From contig JBFWPT010000017.1 in assembly GCA_050249835.1 (NCBI GenBank), forward strand, positions 1 to 64,000: a stretch of 64,000 nucleotides of DNA, given 5' to 3'. Made by a program: the position numbers and the translations under genes. This document shows, piece after piece, positions 1 through 8,665 of the stretch (position 1 is the stretch's first letter; each line of letters begins with the position of its first letter). The notes below the pieces were generated by a model, which saw only the letters and a list, made by a program, of their open reading frames with translations, did not search any database and was not told the DNA's origin. The stretch is from Miltoncostaea sp050249835. Lineage in GTDB: Bacteria; Actinomycetota; Thermoleophilia; Miltoncostaeales; Miltoncostaeaceae.

Positions 1-2
1 AC

Positions 3-92
3 AACCACCAGCGCGAACACCACGGACGCATCACCGCCGGCCGCCGGCCGGCCGAACTCGTCTACGGTGCCCGCAAGATGGAGCCCAGATGA
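3..92 (+). mobile_element. C-terminal tail of an IS transposase-like protein, cut by the window edge
   Basis: An open frame enters from the left edge and ends at the TGA at 90-92. Its last ~29 residues (NHQREHHGRI, then RRPAELVYGARK) resemble the end of DDE-type IS transposases, where an 'N-H-x-R-x-H..GRTPAE' pattern follows the last catalytic residue. The catalytic core lies outside the window, so the family cannot be named. No terminal inverted repeat is visible before the next gene. It may be a remnant or the end of a complete element. The match is by eye and short, so this is a tentative call. Confidence 0.4.
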
Positions 93-128
93 GCCGTACC
101 TGTCGGCACATCCCGGAGGCTGTTCAGT

Positions 129-704
129 CTAGGCCAGCCGGTCGAGATGGCCGGCCAGCGTCGCGGTCACGACCGCGGGCGTGGTGCGCTCCGGCCGCGT
201 GATCGCGTGCATGGCCAGGCCGTCGACAAGCGCGTAGAGGCGCTCCACCTCGGCGTCGGCAGCCGGCGCGTCCGGCCCGAGGAGCAGGTCGACGAGCTCC
301 CGCATCAGCCCGCGCATGAGGTCGTCCACCTCCCCGCGGAGCGCTCCGAGCGCCGGATCGACCAGCGCGCGCCCGGCGAAGGCGAGCCAGACCTCGGCCT
401 CCGCGCGCCGCTCGTCGTCGAGCGGCAGCAGCTCGGCCAGGACCGCCTCAGCGTGATGCCGCGGCGATCCGGTCCGGGGCAGCGCCTCCAGGCGCGCTCC
501 GACGCGCTCCGCCACGAGGCGCATCGAGAAGGCCAGCAGCTCGGACTGCGTGCCGAAGTAGTGGCGCAGCGAGCCCATGGACAGGCCCGCCTCGCGGGCC
601 ACGTTCCGCACCGAGGCGCGTTCGAGCCCGTCGCGCCGGATGACCCTCCAGGCGGCCTCTCCGAGGTCGCGGCGGCGCTCGTCGGGAGGAGGTGTACGCG
701 CCAC
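129..704 (-). CDS. TetR/AcrR-family transcriptional repressor
   Basis: 191 aa, a normal length for the family. The N-terminal helix-turn-helix (about residues 26-56) carries the typical end 'GLSMGSLRHYFGTQSELL', in which the Tyr-Phe of the recognition region contacts DNA. The rest is a helical ligand/dimer domain. The start is GTG at 702-704. It is divergent from the DHFR-like/MFS pair, and two near-identical 18-bp palindromes lie in the 95-bp gap, so it most likely represses both itself and the efflux operon until an unknown ligand binds. The start could shift by a few codons. Confidence 0.9.
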   Translation of the reverse strand: MARTPPPDERRRDLGEAAWRVIRRDGLERASVRNVAREAGLSMGSLRHYFGTQSELLAFSMRLVAERVGARLEALPRTGSPRHHAEAVLAELLPLDDERRAEAEVWLAFAGRALVDPALGALRGEVDDLMRGLMRELVDLLLGPDAPAADAEVERLYALVDGLAMHAITRPERTTPAVVTATLAGHLDRLA

Positions 705-714
705 GGTCGTCAGA

Positions 715-732
715 CTAGCACGCGTGTGCTAG
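715..732. promoter_or_regulatory. TetR-type operator, copy 1
   Basis: CTAGCACGCGTGTGCTAG: perfect 7-bp arms CTAGCAC/GTGCTAG around a 4-bp centre. It sits 11 bp upstream of the TetR start, over its likely promoter. A second copy with the same arms lies 27 bp away. Binding by the adjacent repressor is inferred. Confidence 0.75.
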
Positions 733-741
733 CGTTGGTGA

Positions 742-759
742 CTAGCACAGTCGTGCTAG
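742..759. promoter_or_regulatory. TetR-type operator, copy 2
   Basis: CTAGCACAGTCGTGCTAG: the same arms CTAGCAC/GTGCTAG with a different 4-bp centre (AGTC). It lies 40 bp before the GTG of the DHFR-like gene. Only the arms are conserved between the two copies, as expected for a dimeric repressor site. Confidence 0.75.
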
Positions 760-799
760 GGCGAAACGCCCATCCCCGACCGGAACGGAGGCCGCCTCC

Positions 800-1210
800 G
801 TGCGGACGCTCGCGATCACCCAGAACATCACCGTGGACGGCGCGATCGAGATGCTCGGCACCACCGGCGTCGCCGCCTATCTCGATCAGGTGCGGAAGTA
901 CGTGGTGTCCTCGACCATGACCGAGCCGGGCTGGCGGAACTCGACCATCCTCGCCGGCGATCCCGTGGAGGAGGCCCGCGCCCTCAAGCGGCAGCCCGGC
1001 CGGGACATCGTCGTCACCGGGAGCATCAGGCTCTGCCACGCCCTGATCCAGGCCGGGCTGGTCGACCAGTACCGGCTGTTCGTCCACCCCGTCGTGCAGG
1101 GCCGGGGCCGACGGCTGTTCCCCGGCGGATGGCAGGCGCCGAAGCTGAGGCTGCTCGACGCGACGAGCTTCCGGAGCGGCATCACGTACTCCCGTTACGC
1201 ACCGGTGTGA
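800..1210 (+). CDS. DHFR/RibD-C-family protein with an apparent internal deletion
   Basis: The 136-aa product begins like family members (MRTLAITQNITVDGAIEMLG) and resumes with 'YLDQVRKYVVSSTM', 'DIVVTGSIRLCHALI' and 'HPVVQGRGRRLFPGG', which are typical of the C-terminal half. Relatives are usually about 180-190 aa; the ~50 residues that normally lie between these blocks, including the 'LLGRxTFExFxxYWP' region that helps bind NADPH, are absent. The junction is near nt 857-865 and the frame is kept. GTG start with a GGAG site at 787-790. It is probably non-catalytic or reduced in function. Its stop overlaps the start of the efflux gene. Confidence 0.75.
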   Translation: MRTLAITQNITVDGAIEMLGTTGVAAYLDQVRKYVVSSTMTEPGWRNSTILAGDPVEEARALKRQPGRDIVVTGSIRLCHALIQAGLVDQYRLFVHPVVQGRGRRLFPGGWQAPKLRLLDATSFRSGITYSRYAPV

Positions 1211-2748
1211 CCGGGTCGCACCACCGCGCGGCACCCCGGGCGGGCCGGAGGGAGTGGATCGGGCTCGCGGTCCTCGCGCTGCCCTGCCTGCTCATCACGA
1301 TCGACCTGACGGTGCTGTTCCTGGCGATCCCGGAACTGACGGCCGATCTGCGGCCCAGCAGCGCGCAACTGCTCTGGATCTCCGACATCTACGGCTTCCT
1401 GATCGCCGGGCTGCTCGTCACGATGGGCGCGCTGGGCGACCAGATCGGCCGTCGCCGCCTGCTGCTGATCGGCGCGGCTGCATTCGGGGCCGCCTCGGCG
1501 CTGGCGGCCTTCTCGACCAGCGCGGAGATGCTCATCGCGACCCGCGCGCTGCTGGGGATCGCCGGCGCGACGCTCATGCCGTCGACCCTGTCGCTGATCC
1601 GCACGATGTTCGGCGATCCGCGCCAGCGCACCATCGCGATCGGCGTGTGGGCGTCGAGCCTCTCGGCGGGCGCCGTGATCGGCCCACTGGTCGGCGGGGC
1701 GCTGCTCGAGTTCTTCTGGTGGGGCTCGGTGTTCCTGCTGGGCGTGCCAGTGATGGCGCTGCTCCTCGCGCTCGGACCCAGGGTGCTCCCCGAGTTCCGG
1801 GATCCCCGGCCCGGGCGGTTCGACCTGCTCGGCGCGGGGCTCTCGCTGGTCACGGTGCTGGCGCTCATCCATGGGCTGAAGGAGCTCGCCGAGGAGGGCG
1901 CGGGGTGGCCGCCCGCAGTGTCCGTCGCGGCCGGGACCGCCGCGGGGCTCGCGTTCCTGCGACGGCAGCGGAGGCTCCCGGATCCGCTCATCGACCTCGG
2001 GCTCTTCCGGACACGCGCCTTCAGCGCGGCGCTCGCGGCGAGCACGCTCGCCCTCTTCGCCATCGTCGGGCTCGATCTGTTCGTGTCCCAGTACCTGCAG
2101 CTCGTGCTCGGGATGGGGCCCTTCGAGGCCGGCCTGTGGCTGCTCCCCTCGGCGGGGGGCATCCTTCTCGGCTCGATGCTCGCCCCGGTCCTCGTCCGGC
2201 GCATCCGCCCGCCGGCCGCGATCGCCGGCGGCCTGGCGCTCGGGGCGGCCGGATCGGCCGTGCTGACCCGCATCGAGCAGGGCCCGGCGCTGACCGTCCT
2301 CGTGGCCGGCTCCGTGATCGTCGCGCTCGGGCTCGGCGCCGCGGGCACGATCGCGACGGATGTGATCGTCGGCTCCGCCCCCCAGGAGCGGGCGGGAGCG
2401 GCCTCGGGGATCGCCGAGACCGGCACGGAGCTCGGCGGGGCGCTCGGAATCGCGATCCTCGGCAGCATCGGGGCGGCCGTCTACCGGAGCAGCCTCGCGG
2501 ACTCCGTCCCCGAGGGGGTCCCGCCCGAGGCCGCGGACGCCGCGCGCGACACCCTCGGCGGAGCGACGAGCGCCGGCGACCTCGTGCCGCCGAGCCTGCT
2601 CGACGCAGCCGAGGACGCCTTCGCCCAGGGGCTTCAGGTCGCTGCGGCGACGTGCGCCCTCATCCTGGCCGGCATGGCCCTGCTGGCGGTGCTGCTGCTG
2701 CGGCGACGGCCCGCGGCCGCCGAGCCCCGGCCCGAGGCGGCGCGCTAG
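1207..2748 (+). CDS. MFS drug-efflux transporter, DHA2 (14-TM, EmrB/QacA-like)
   Basis: 513 aa from a GTG (1207-1209) that overlaps the previous stop as GTGA, so it is translationally coupled to the DHFR-like gene. Hydrophobic segments fit 14 transmembrane helices. MFS motif A is present (GALGDQIGRRR, about residues 74-84), preceded by 'WISDIYGFLIAGLLVTMG', typical of DHA2 proton antiporters. A longer frame upstream would run inside the DHFR-like gene and lacks homology. With the divergent TetR and its operators, it is most likely an inducible multidrug exporter; the substrate is unknown. Its stop overlaps the convergent nhaA stop. Confidence 0.92.
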   Translation: MTGSHHRAAPRAGRREWIGLAVLALPCLLITIDLTVLFLAIPELTADLRPSSAQLLWISDIYGFLIAGLLVTMGALGDQIGRRRLLLIGAAAFGAASALAAFSTSAEMLIATRALLGIAGATLMPSTLSLIRTMFGDPRQRTIAIGVWASSLSAGAVIGPLVGGALLEFFWWGSVFLLGVPVMALLLALGPRVLPEFRDPRPGRFDLLGAGLSLVTVLALIHGLKELAEEGAGWPPAVSVAAGTAAGLAFLRRQRRLPDPLIDLGLFRTRAFSAALAASTLALFAIVGLDLFVSQYLQLVLGMGPFEAGLWLLPSAGGILLGSMLAPVLVRRIRPPAAIAGGLALGAAGSAVLTRIEQGPALTVLVAGSVIVALGLGAAGTIATDVIVGSAPQERAGAASGIAETGTELGGALGIAILGSIGAAVYRSSLADSVPEGVPPEAADAARDTLGGATSAGDLVPPSLLDAAEDAFAQGLQVAAATCALILAGMALLAVLLLRRRPAAAEPRPEAAR

Positions 2749-4076
2749 CCCGGCGCCGCCGGCGCCGCCGCGGCGGCGCGCGCGTCACGCCGGGCGCGGG
2801 CCGCCCTGGCGCGGCGGCCGGCGACGAGCAGGATCAGCACCCCGAGGGTCGCCGCCATCAGCGATCCGGCGAGGATGCCGACCTTCGCGGCGGAGAGCGT
2901 CGCCACGTCCTCGAACGCGAGGTTGGTGACGAAGAGCGAGATCGTGAAGCCGATGCCGGCGAGGCCGCCGAGGCCCGCCACGTGGAGCCAGGACACCCCG
3001 CGGGGCCGGTCCGAGAGCCCGAGCCGCACCGCGAGCCAGGCGCCCCCCAGCAGGCCGAGCGGCTTGCCGATCACGAGGCCGGCGATGATGCCGAAGGTCA
3101 CGGCGCTCGACGCGGCGGCCTCGATCGACGCCGTGTCGAGCACGATGCCCGCGTTCGCGAGGGCGAAGAGCGGGACGACGAGCATCGACGTCCACGGGTG
3201 GAGGGCGTGCTCGATGCGGGTGACCGGGGAGATCGCCTCCTTCGAGAGCAGGGCCAGCCGCCGCCAGTGGGCCGCGTTGACGTCCGCCACGTCGGGGGTG
3301 GCCTCGACGTTCCCGGCCACCCGCTCGGCCTCCGCGGCGACGGTGACCTGCTGCTGGAACGGCCGCGCCGGCGTCAGCAGGCCGAGGGCGACGCCGATGA
3401 CCGTCGGATGCACCCCGGCCGCGGCCGTCGCGATCCAGGCGGCGAGCCCGAGCAGGAGGTACGGGAGGATGTGGCGCACGTGGAGCCGGTTGATCGCGGC
3501 CACGGCGACGAGGCAGACGACGGCGACGGCGATCCAGACCGGGTCGGGGCCGTCGGAGTAGAAGACCGTCATCACGGTCATGGCGCCGAGGTCGTCGATG
3601 ACGGCGACGGCGAGCAGCAGGGCGGTGAGCGCGGGCGGCGCGACCCGTCCGAGCAGCGCCAGGACGCCGAGCGCGAACGCCGTGTCGGTGGCGACCGGGA
3701 TCCCCCAGCCCTCCCACCCGTCGCGGCCGGCGGTCACGGCCAGGTAGGCGAGCGCGGGGAGCAGCAGGCCGCCGCCGGCGGCGAAGACGGGCAGGAGCGC
3801 CGCGCGGCGCGTGCGCAGCTCGCCGATGGCCAGCTCGCGCTTGACCTCCAGGCCGATGACGAGGAAGAACAGCGTCATCAGCCCGTCGTTGACCAGGTGG
3901 CGCAGGTCCTGGTCGAAGGTCCACCCGCCGATCTCGATGCGCAGGTGCTCGCCCCAGAACTCCTCGTAGGAGACGAGGTCGGTGTTCGCCCAGATGAGGG
4001 CGGCGGCGGTGGCGAGCAGCAGCACGACGCCGCCGGACGCCTCCCAGCGCAGGAACTCGCGCAGGGGGCGCACCAC
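2745..4076 (-). CDS. nhaA: Na+/H+ antiporter NhaA (first of two)
   Basis: Membrane antiporter exchanging sodium for protons. It carries the hallmark motifs 'GLEVKREL', 'ATDTAFALGVLALLG' and 'AVIDDLGA', whose two aspartates match the essential Asp pair of E. coli NhaA. The GTG at 4074-4076 gives 443 aa, but the in-frame codons just upstream still encode 'SKSDRPVPRR', matching 'SRTDRAVPRR' in the second NhaA of this window. Real translation may therefore begin further upstream, perhaps at a CTG at 4131-4133; no ATG, GTG or TTG is in frame between 4077 and 4240. The stop overlaps the MFS stop by four bases (CTAG). Confidence 0.93.
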   Translation of the reverse strand: MVRPLREFLRWEASGGVVLLLATAAALIWANTDLVSYEEFWGEHLRIEIGGWTFDQDLRHLVNDGLMTLFFLVIGLEVKRELAIGELRTRRAALLPVFAAGGGLLLPALAYLAVTAGRDGWEGWGIPVATDTAFALGVLALLGRVAPPALTALLLAVAVIDDLGAMTVMTVFYSDGPDPVWIAVAVVCLVAVAAINRLHVRHILPYLLLGLAAWIATAAAGVHPTVIGVALGLLTPARPFQQQVTVAAEAERVAGNVEATPDVADVNAAHWRRLALLSKEAISPVTRIEHALHPWTSMLVVPLFALANAGIVLDTASIEAAASSAVTFGIIAGLVIGKPLGLLGGAWLAVRLGLSDRPRGVSWLHVAGLGGLAGIGFTISLFVTNLAFEDVATLSAAKVGILAGSLMAATLGVLILLVAGRRARAARARRDARAAAAAPAAPG

Positions 4077-4244
4077 CCGGCGCGGGACGGGCCGGTCCGA
4101 CTTCGACCAGGGGCGCGCGACCGGCGGGCTCAGCGGGCCGTCCGGGGGGGATGGGGTGCGGGACCCCGGCGGGATGGGGCCGCGGCCCCATGGGAACCCG
4201 TCCCGGGGCGGCGGATCATCGGCGGGGTGGACGACGCACGCACC

Positions 4245-4658
4245 ATGACGAGCGCGCCCCCGTGGGTGCGGCCCGCGGCGCTGGTCGCGGCGGTGCTGGG
4301 GGCGGCGTGGGGGGTGCCCGCCGCGCTCGGCGCGCTGGAGGTCATCGGCCGCGGCCCGCTGCTGCCGGTCGACGGGCGCGGGGGCGAGGTGATCGGCATC
4401 GTCGCGCTGGTCCTCGCCGGGACGGCGCTCGCGGGCGCGGTGGCGGTGCTGCGCCGCCCGGCGGTCGCGGCCGCCCTGCTGTTCATCGCCTCGTTCGCCG
4501 GCGTGCTGGCGATCGGGGCCGCGTGGGTCGGCCCCGCGGCCTTCCAGCTCCTGGGCGCGCTGCTCGCCCTGTGGGCGGTGCCGAACCCGTTCGCCGGGGA
4601 GATGCGCGACCGGCCGGGCTCACGCGGGGGACGGGCGCACGGGCGGCCCGGGATGTGA
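4245..4658 (+). CDS. Small integral membrane protein, unknown function
   Basis: 137 aa from ATG 4245 (a GTG at 4227 is also possible). Four hydrophobic segments are visible: 'AALVAAVLGAAWGVPAAL', 'VIGIVALVLAGTALAGAV', 'VAAALLFIASFAGVLAIG' and 'FQLLGALLALWAV', followed by a short charged tail. I do not recognise a specific family. It is divergent from nhaA and stands alone before the two-component operon on the other strand. Confidence 0.7.
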   Translation: MTSAPPWVRPAALVAAVLGAAWGVPAALGALEVIGRGPLLPVDGRGGEVIGIVALVLAGTALAGAVAVLRRPAVAAALLFIASFAGVLAIGAAWVGPAAFQLLGALLALWAVPNPFAGEMRDRPGSRGGRAHGRPGM

Positions 4659-4725
4659 GCCGTCGTCGTGGTCGTCCCAGGGCTTCGCACTGCTCCCCAC
4701 GGTGACAGATCGATGGACGTCGTAC

Positions 4726-4743
4726 ATGGGGTCCAGACCCCAT
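4726..4743. repeat. 18-bp palindrome, REP-like (ATGGGGTC-CA-GACCCCAT)
   Basis: Perfect 8-bp arms with a 2-base loop in the 95-bp gap between convergent genes. It resembles the GGGGTCnGACCCC palindromes found in REP-type repeats of many bacteria, but only one copy is in the window. It could also act as a shared terminator stem, though no T-run follows. Confidence 0.5.
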
Positions 4744-4753
4744 CTTCGCCACA

Positions 4754-5407
4754 CTATGGCTCGACGAGGCCCCGGCGGATGGCGTAGCGGGTGAGCTCCA
4801 CCCGGTCCCGCATCCCCAGCTTGGCGAGGATGTTGGCCCGGTGGCTCTCCACCGTCTTGACGCTGATGACCAGCGCGTCGGCGATCTCCCGCGAGGTGTG
4901 GGCCTCGGCGATGAGCTTGAGCACGTCGACCTCGCGCGGGGTGAGGGGGTCCTGCGACAGCTCGCCGCCCTCCGCCGCCCGCGCGAGGTGGTCGCGGATG
5001 AGCGCGGAGGCCGCGGCCGGGTGGATGAAGGGCTCGCCCCGCACGGCCGCGCGGCACGCGGCGACGAGGTCCTCGTCGGCCATCGACTTGAGCACGTAGC
5101 CGGACGCGCCGGCCTTGAGGGCCTCGAAGAAGTACTGCTCGTTGTCGTGCATGGAGAGCATCACGATGCGCAGGTCGGGCCGGCGCCGTGACAGCTCGCG
5201 GGCCGTCTGGAGGCCCGTCATGCGCGGCATCGCGACGTCGAGGACGGCGAGGTCGATGTCGGCGGCCGTCCCGCGCTCGAGCGCCTCGATGCCGTCGCCG
5301 GCCTCGGCCACGACGACGAAGCCCGGCTCCTCCTCGATCACCAGGCGGAGCCCGCGGCGCACCATCGCGTGGTCGTCGGCCAGCAGGACGCGCGTCGCGT
5401 CGCTCAC
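4754..5407 (-). CDS. NarL/FixJ-type response regulator
   Basis: 217 aa. Receiver domain at the N terminus with acidic pair D11-D12, phospho-acceptor D57 ('LAVLDVAMP') and the conserved Lys in 'YVLKS'; C-terminal LuxR helix-turn-helix with 'LTPREVDVLKLIAEAHTSRE' and 'ISVKTVESHRANILAKLG'. The start is the GTG at 5405-5407, which overlaps the kinase stop (GTGA); a longer frame upstream runs inside the kinase gene and has no homology. It is co-translated with the upstream sensor and is its obvious partner. Target genes are unknown. Confidence 0.94.
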   Translation of the reverse strand: MSDATRVLLADDHAMVRRGLRLVIEEEPGFVVVAEAGDGIEALERGTAADIDLAVLDVAMPRMTGLQTARELSRRRPDLRIVMLSMHDNEQYFFEALKAGASGYVLKSMADEDLVAACRAAVRGEPFIHPAAASALIRDHLARAAEGGELSQDPLTPREVDVLKLIAEAHTSREIADALVISVKTVESHRANILAKLGMRDRVELTRYAIRRGLVEP

Positions 5408-6351
5408 GCGGACGGCACCCGCAGGCGCACGCGGGCGCCACCGCGCGGCCCGTCGTCGAGCACCAGGTCCCCGTGGACGAGCAGGGCCCGCTCGCGCATC
5501 CCGGCGACGCCGCCGGCGCCCTCCCCCGCCCCGGCGAGGCCGCGTCCGTCGTCCTCCACCTCCAGCAGCACCGCGCCGGGGCCGTCGGTGCGCAGCGACA
5601 GCCATGCCTCGCCCGCGCCGGCGTGGCGGGCGGTGTTGGTGAGCGCCTCCTGGGCGACCCGGTAGATGACGAGCTCGCGCTCCGGGCCGAGCGGGGGCAG
5701 GTCCGGGGCGATGGCGCGGTGGACCTCGATGCCGGCCTGCCGGGCGACGGTCGACCCGAGGGCGGTCAGGGCGCTCGGCAGGCCCAGGTCGTCGAGCGCC
5801 TCGGGGCGCAGGCGGCGCACCACGCGGCCGAGCTCGTCGAGCCCGGCGCGCGCGGCGTCCTGGGCGTCGTGGAGGCGGTCGCCGATCTCCGGCGGCGCGA
5901 TCTCGGCGGCGTGCTTCAGCTGCAGCAGCACGGCCGTGAGCGCCTGGCCCACCTCGTCGTGCAGCTCACGGGCGATGCGCAGGCGCTCGTCCTCCTGCGC
6001 GCTCAGGGTGCGCCGCGCGCTCTCCGCCCGCTCGCGCTCCAGCCGGTCGAGCATGGCGTTGAAGGCGTCCGCGACCTCGCCGACCTCCCCGCCGGGGGGC
6101 GCCGCGATGCGCGGGCCGGGCCGCAGCGGGTCCCAGCCGCGCGCCACGGCGACGAGGTCGTGGAGCGGGGCCAGGCTGCGGCGGACGAGCACGAGCGAGA
6201 CGCCGAGCAGGAGCACGAGCCCGGCGGCGATGATCGCGATCTCCGCCGGGACGGTCCGCTCGCTGACCGTGACCGGCAGCGCGATGAGGGCGACGGCCGC
6301 CAGCACGAGGACGGCGGCGGAGGCGAGGTAGACACGCCAGAACAGGGGCAC
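5404..6351 (-). CDS. NarL-type sensor histidine kinase (HisKA_3)
   Basis: 315 aa. Two transmembrane helices (about 8-28 and 38-57) with only a very short outer loop, then a HAMP-like linker, a HisKA_3 domain with phospho-acceptor H131 in 'ARELHDEVGQALT', and a HATPase with N-box 'ALTNTARHA' and G-box 'VEDDGRGL'. The near-absence of an extracellular domain suggests it senses within the membrane or through partners. It forms an operon with the response regulator, overlapping by 4 bp. Confidence 0.92.
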   Translation of the reverse strand: MPLFWRVYLASAAVLVLAAVALIALPVTVSERTVPAEIAIIAAGLVLLLGVSLVLVRRSLAPLHDLVAVARGWDPLRPGPRIAAPPGGEVGEVADAFNAMLDRLERERAESARRTLSAQEDERLRIARELHDEVGQALTAVLLQLKHAAEIAPPEIGDRLHDAQDAARAGLDELGRVVRRLRPEALDDLGLPSALTALGSTVARQAGIEVHRAIAPDLPPLGPERELVIYRVAQEALTNTARHAGAGEAWLSLRTDGPGAVLLEVEDDGRGLAGAGEGAGGVAGMRERALLVHGDLVLDDGPRGGARVRLRVPSA

Positions 6352-6367
6352 GGCCCACCACGGTCAC

Positions 6368-6385
6368 ACGCCGCCCGGGCGGCGT
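6368..6385. repeat. 18-bp perfect palindrome, then a partial direct copy
   Basis: ACGCCGCCCGGGCGGCGT reads identically on both strands. ACGCCGCCCGGGCG is repeated directly after it from 6388. It lies between the kinase start and the stop of the next minus-strand gene, so it could terminate that gene or bind a regulator of the two-component operon. Confidence 0.45.
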
Positions 6386-6413
6386 CAACGCCGCCCGGGC
6401 GCCCTCCCGCCCG

Positions 6414-6914
6414 TCAGAGACGGGCGCACTGGTCCTCCTTGTTGCCCTGCACGACGTTCCGGCCGCCCACGGGCCGCAGGCGGTTCTGCTTGCACTGCAG
6501 GTTGGCGTCGATGCGGTTCCGGGTGACGCGCTGCGTGCCGCGGTTGGAGAAGAGCTGCACGTCGCCCTTCACCGCGTTGCGGGCGACGGTCGCCGAGCCG
6601 CCCTGCTCGAGCTGCACGCTGCCACCGACCCGCGACCGGACCAGCGCCACCGCCTTGTGGCCCTCCGCCTGGACGTTGCCGTCGACGCGGACGTTGGCGG
6701 CCACCAGGCGGGCGCGGGTGCCCACGGTGATGTTCCCCTCGACGCGCGTGCCCGTGAGACGGCAGACGGCGCCGTCCGGGACGTGCAGGTTGTCGACCGT
6801 CTGCGCGCCGATCGACCCGCGGCAGATGCGCTCGTCGGCCATCGCCGGGCCGGCCACCGCCAGGGTCGCCCCCATCACGAGCGCCGCGAGCCCCGCCGTC
6901 GTCCTCGTCCTCAT
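6414..6914 (-). CDS. Secreted small repeat protein (predicted beta-helix/adhesin-like fold)
   Basis: 166 aa from an ATG preceded by a strong GGGGAGGGG site. A Sec signal peptide (about 1-27, ending 'AGPAMA-D') precedes repeated short strands such as 'VEGNITVGTRARLVAANV', 'VDGNVQAEGHKA', 'VGGSVQLEQGGSATV' and 'VKGDVQLFSNRG', spaced about 20-24 residues apart, and four cysteines. This pattern suggests a small right-handed beta-helix like bactofilin or DUF3060-type proteins. Function is unknown. It is downstream of the ECF sigma gene on the same strand, so it might be a target. Confidence 0.75.
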   Translation of the reverse strand: MRTRTTAGLAALVMGATLAVAGPAMADERICRGSIGAQTVDNLHVPDGAVCRLTGTRVEGNITVGTRARLVAANVRVDGNVQAEGHKAVALVRSRVGGSVQLEQGGSATVARNAVKGDVQLFSNRGTQRVTRNRIDANLQCKQNRLRPVGGRNVVQGNKEDQCARL

Positions 6915-7018
6915 CCCGATCCCCTCCCCTTCGTGGTGTCGAGGGGCACTCTCGCGGGCCGTCGTGAGCGGCCCGTGAGACCGGGATGAGAGCGTCCTCA
7001 TCCGTCCCCGGGGGGAGG

Positions 7019-8011
<993 letters not shown>

Positions 8012-8107
8012 GCGCCGCACCTCCGTCCCGATGGACCCGACACGGTGCCATATCCCGCGGACGACCGCCGCCCGGCCCGCGTCCCCCGGCCGTGCGAGGC
8101 TCGTGCG

Positions 8108-8665
8108 GTGATCCCGAGGCCGAGCAGGGGACGCGGCGGCCGCGGCCGGTTGCGCGCGATCCTGGACCACCCCTACGCGGACGACCTCGCCGCCGCGGGC
8201 CACCGCGAGCTGCGCGGGTCCGGCCTGCTCGACGGCCTGCGCGACTGGCTGGTCGTCTGCGACCACGCCGCCCTCGCGGCCTTCGTGACCCTCCCCTCCG
8301 AGGCCGTCGCCGCCGCCTGGCGCGCCTTCGCCGCGACGGAGGGGTACCCGGCCTTCTGCCGGGACGCCTTCGGCGAGGTCCTGCGCCCCGGCCCGATCAC
8401 CCGGGCCCCGCGGGGGATGCGCGAGGACGGCCTGCTGCGGACGTGGTCCCTCGCGTGCCACTCCCTGGGGCTCGACCCCCGGCGGCCGCGGGAGCTCCCG
8501 TGGCTCTTCCGCGCCGACGCCGAGCTCGGGTGGCCGGACGGCCTGTCCTGGGAGCTCACCGGCGACATCCCCGCCGTCCGCCGCTCCGGCCCCCGGGAGC
8601 CGACCACCATCTGCGCGTGGTCCCCCATCCCCGAGGTCGAGATGGTCTCCCGCTACCACCTCTGA
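8108..8665 (+). CDS. Conserved-looking protein of unknown function
   Basis: 185 aa from GTG 8108. I do not recognise the family. The sequence is rich in Trp, Pro and Arg, has no signal peptide or membrane segment, and contains helices around 'GLRDWLVVCDHAALAAFVTL', then 'LRTWSLACHSLGLDPRR' and a Trp/Pro-rich end 'PREPTTICAWSPIPEVE'. It is divergent from the ECF sigma factor across a 96-bp gap, which could hold both promoters. Real coding is supported by amino-acid composition and by the absence of a better frame. Confidence 0.6.
   Translation: MIPRPSRGRGGRGRLRAILDHPYADDLAAAGHRELRGSGLLDGLRDWLVVCDHAALAAFVTLPSEAVAAAWRAFAATEGYPAFCRDAFGEVLRPGPITRAPRGMREDGLLRTWSLACHSLGLDPRRPRELPWLFRADAELGWPDGLSWELTGDIPAVRRSGPREPTTICAWSPIPEVEMVSRYHL

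Noticed and set aside
1254..4658. A 1134-codon + strand frame across the MFS and nhaA genes
   Set aside because: Only its last ~137 codons are coding (the small membrane protein from 4245); the rest is an out-of-frame shadow.
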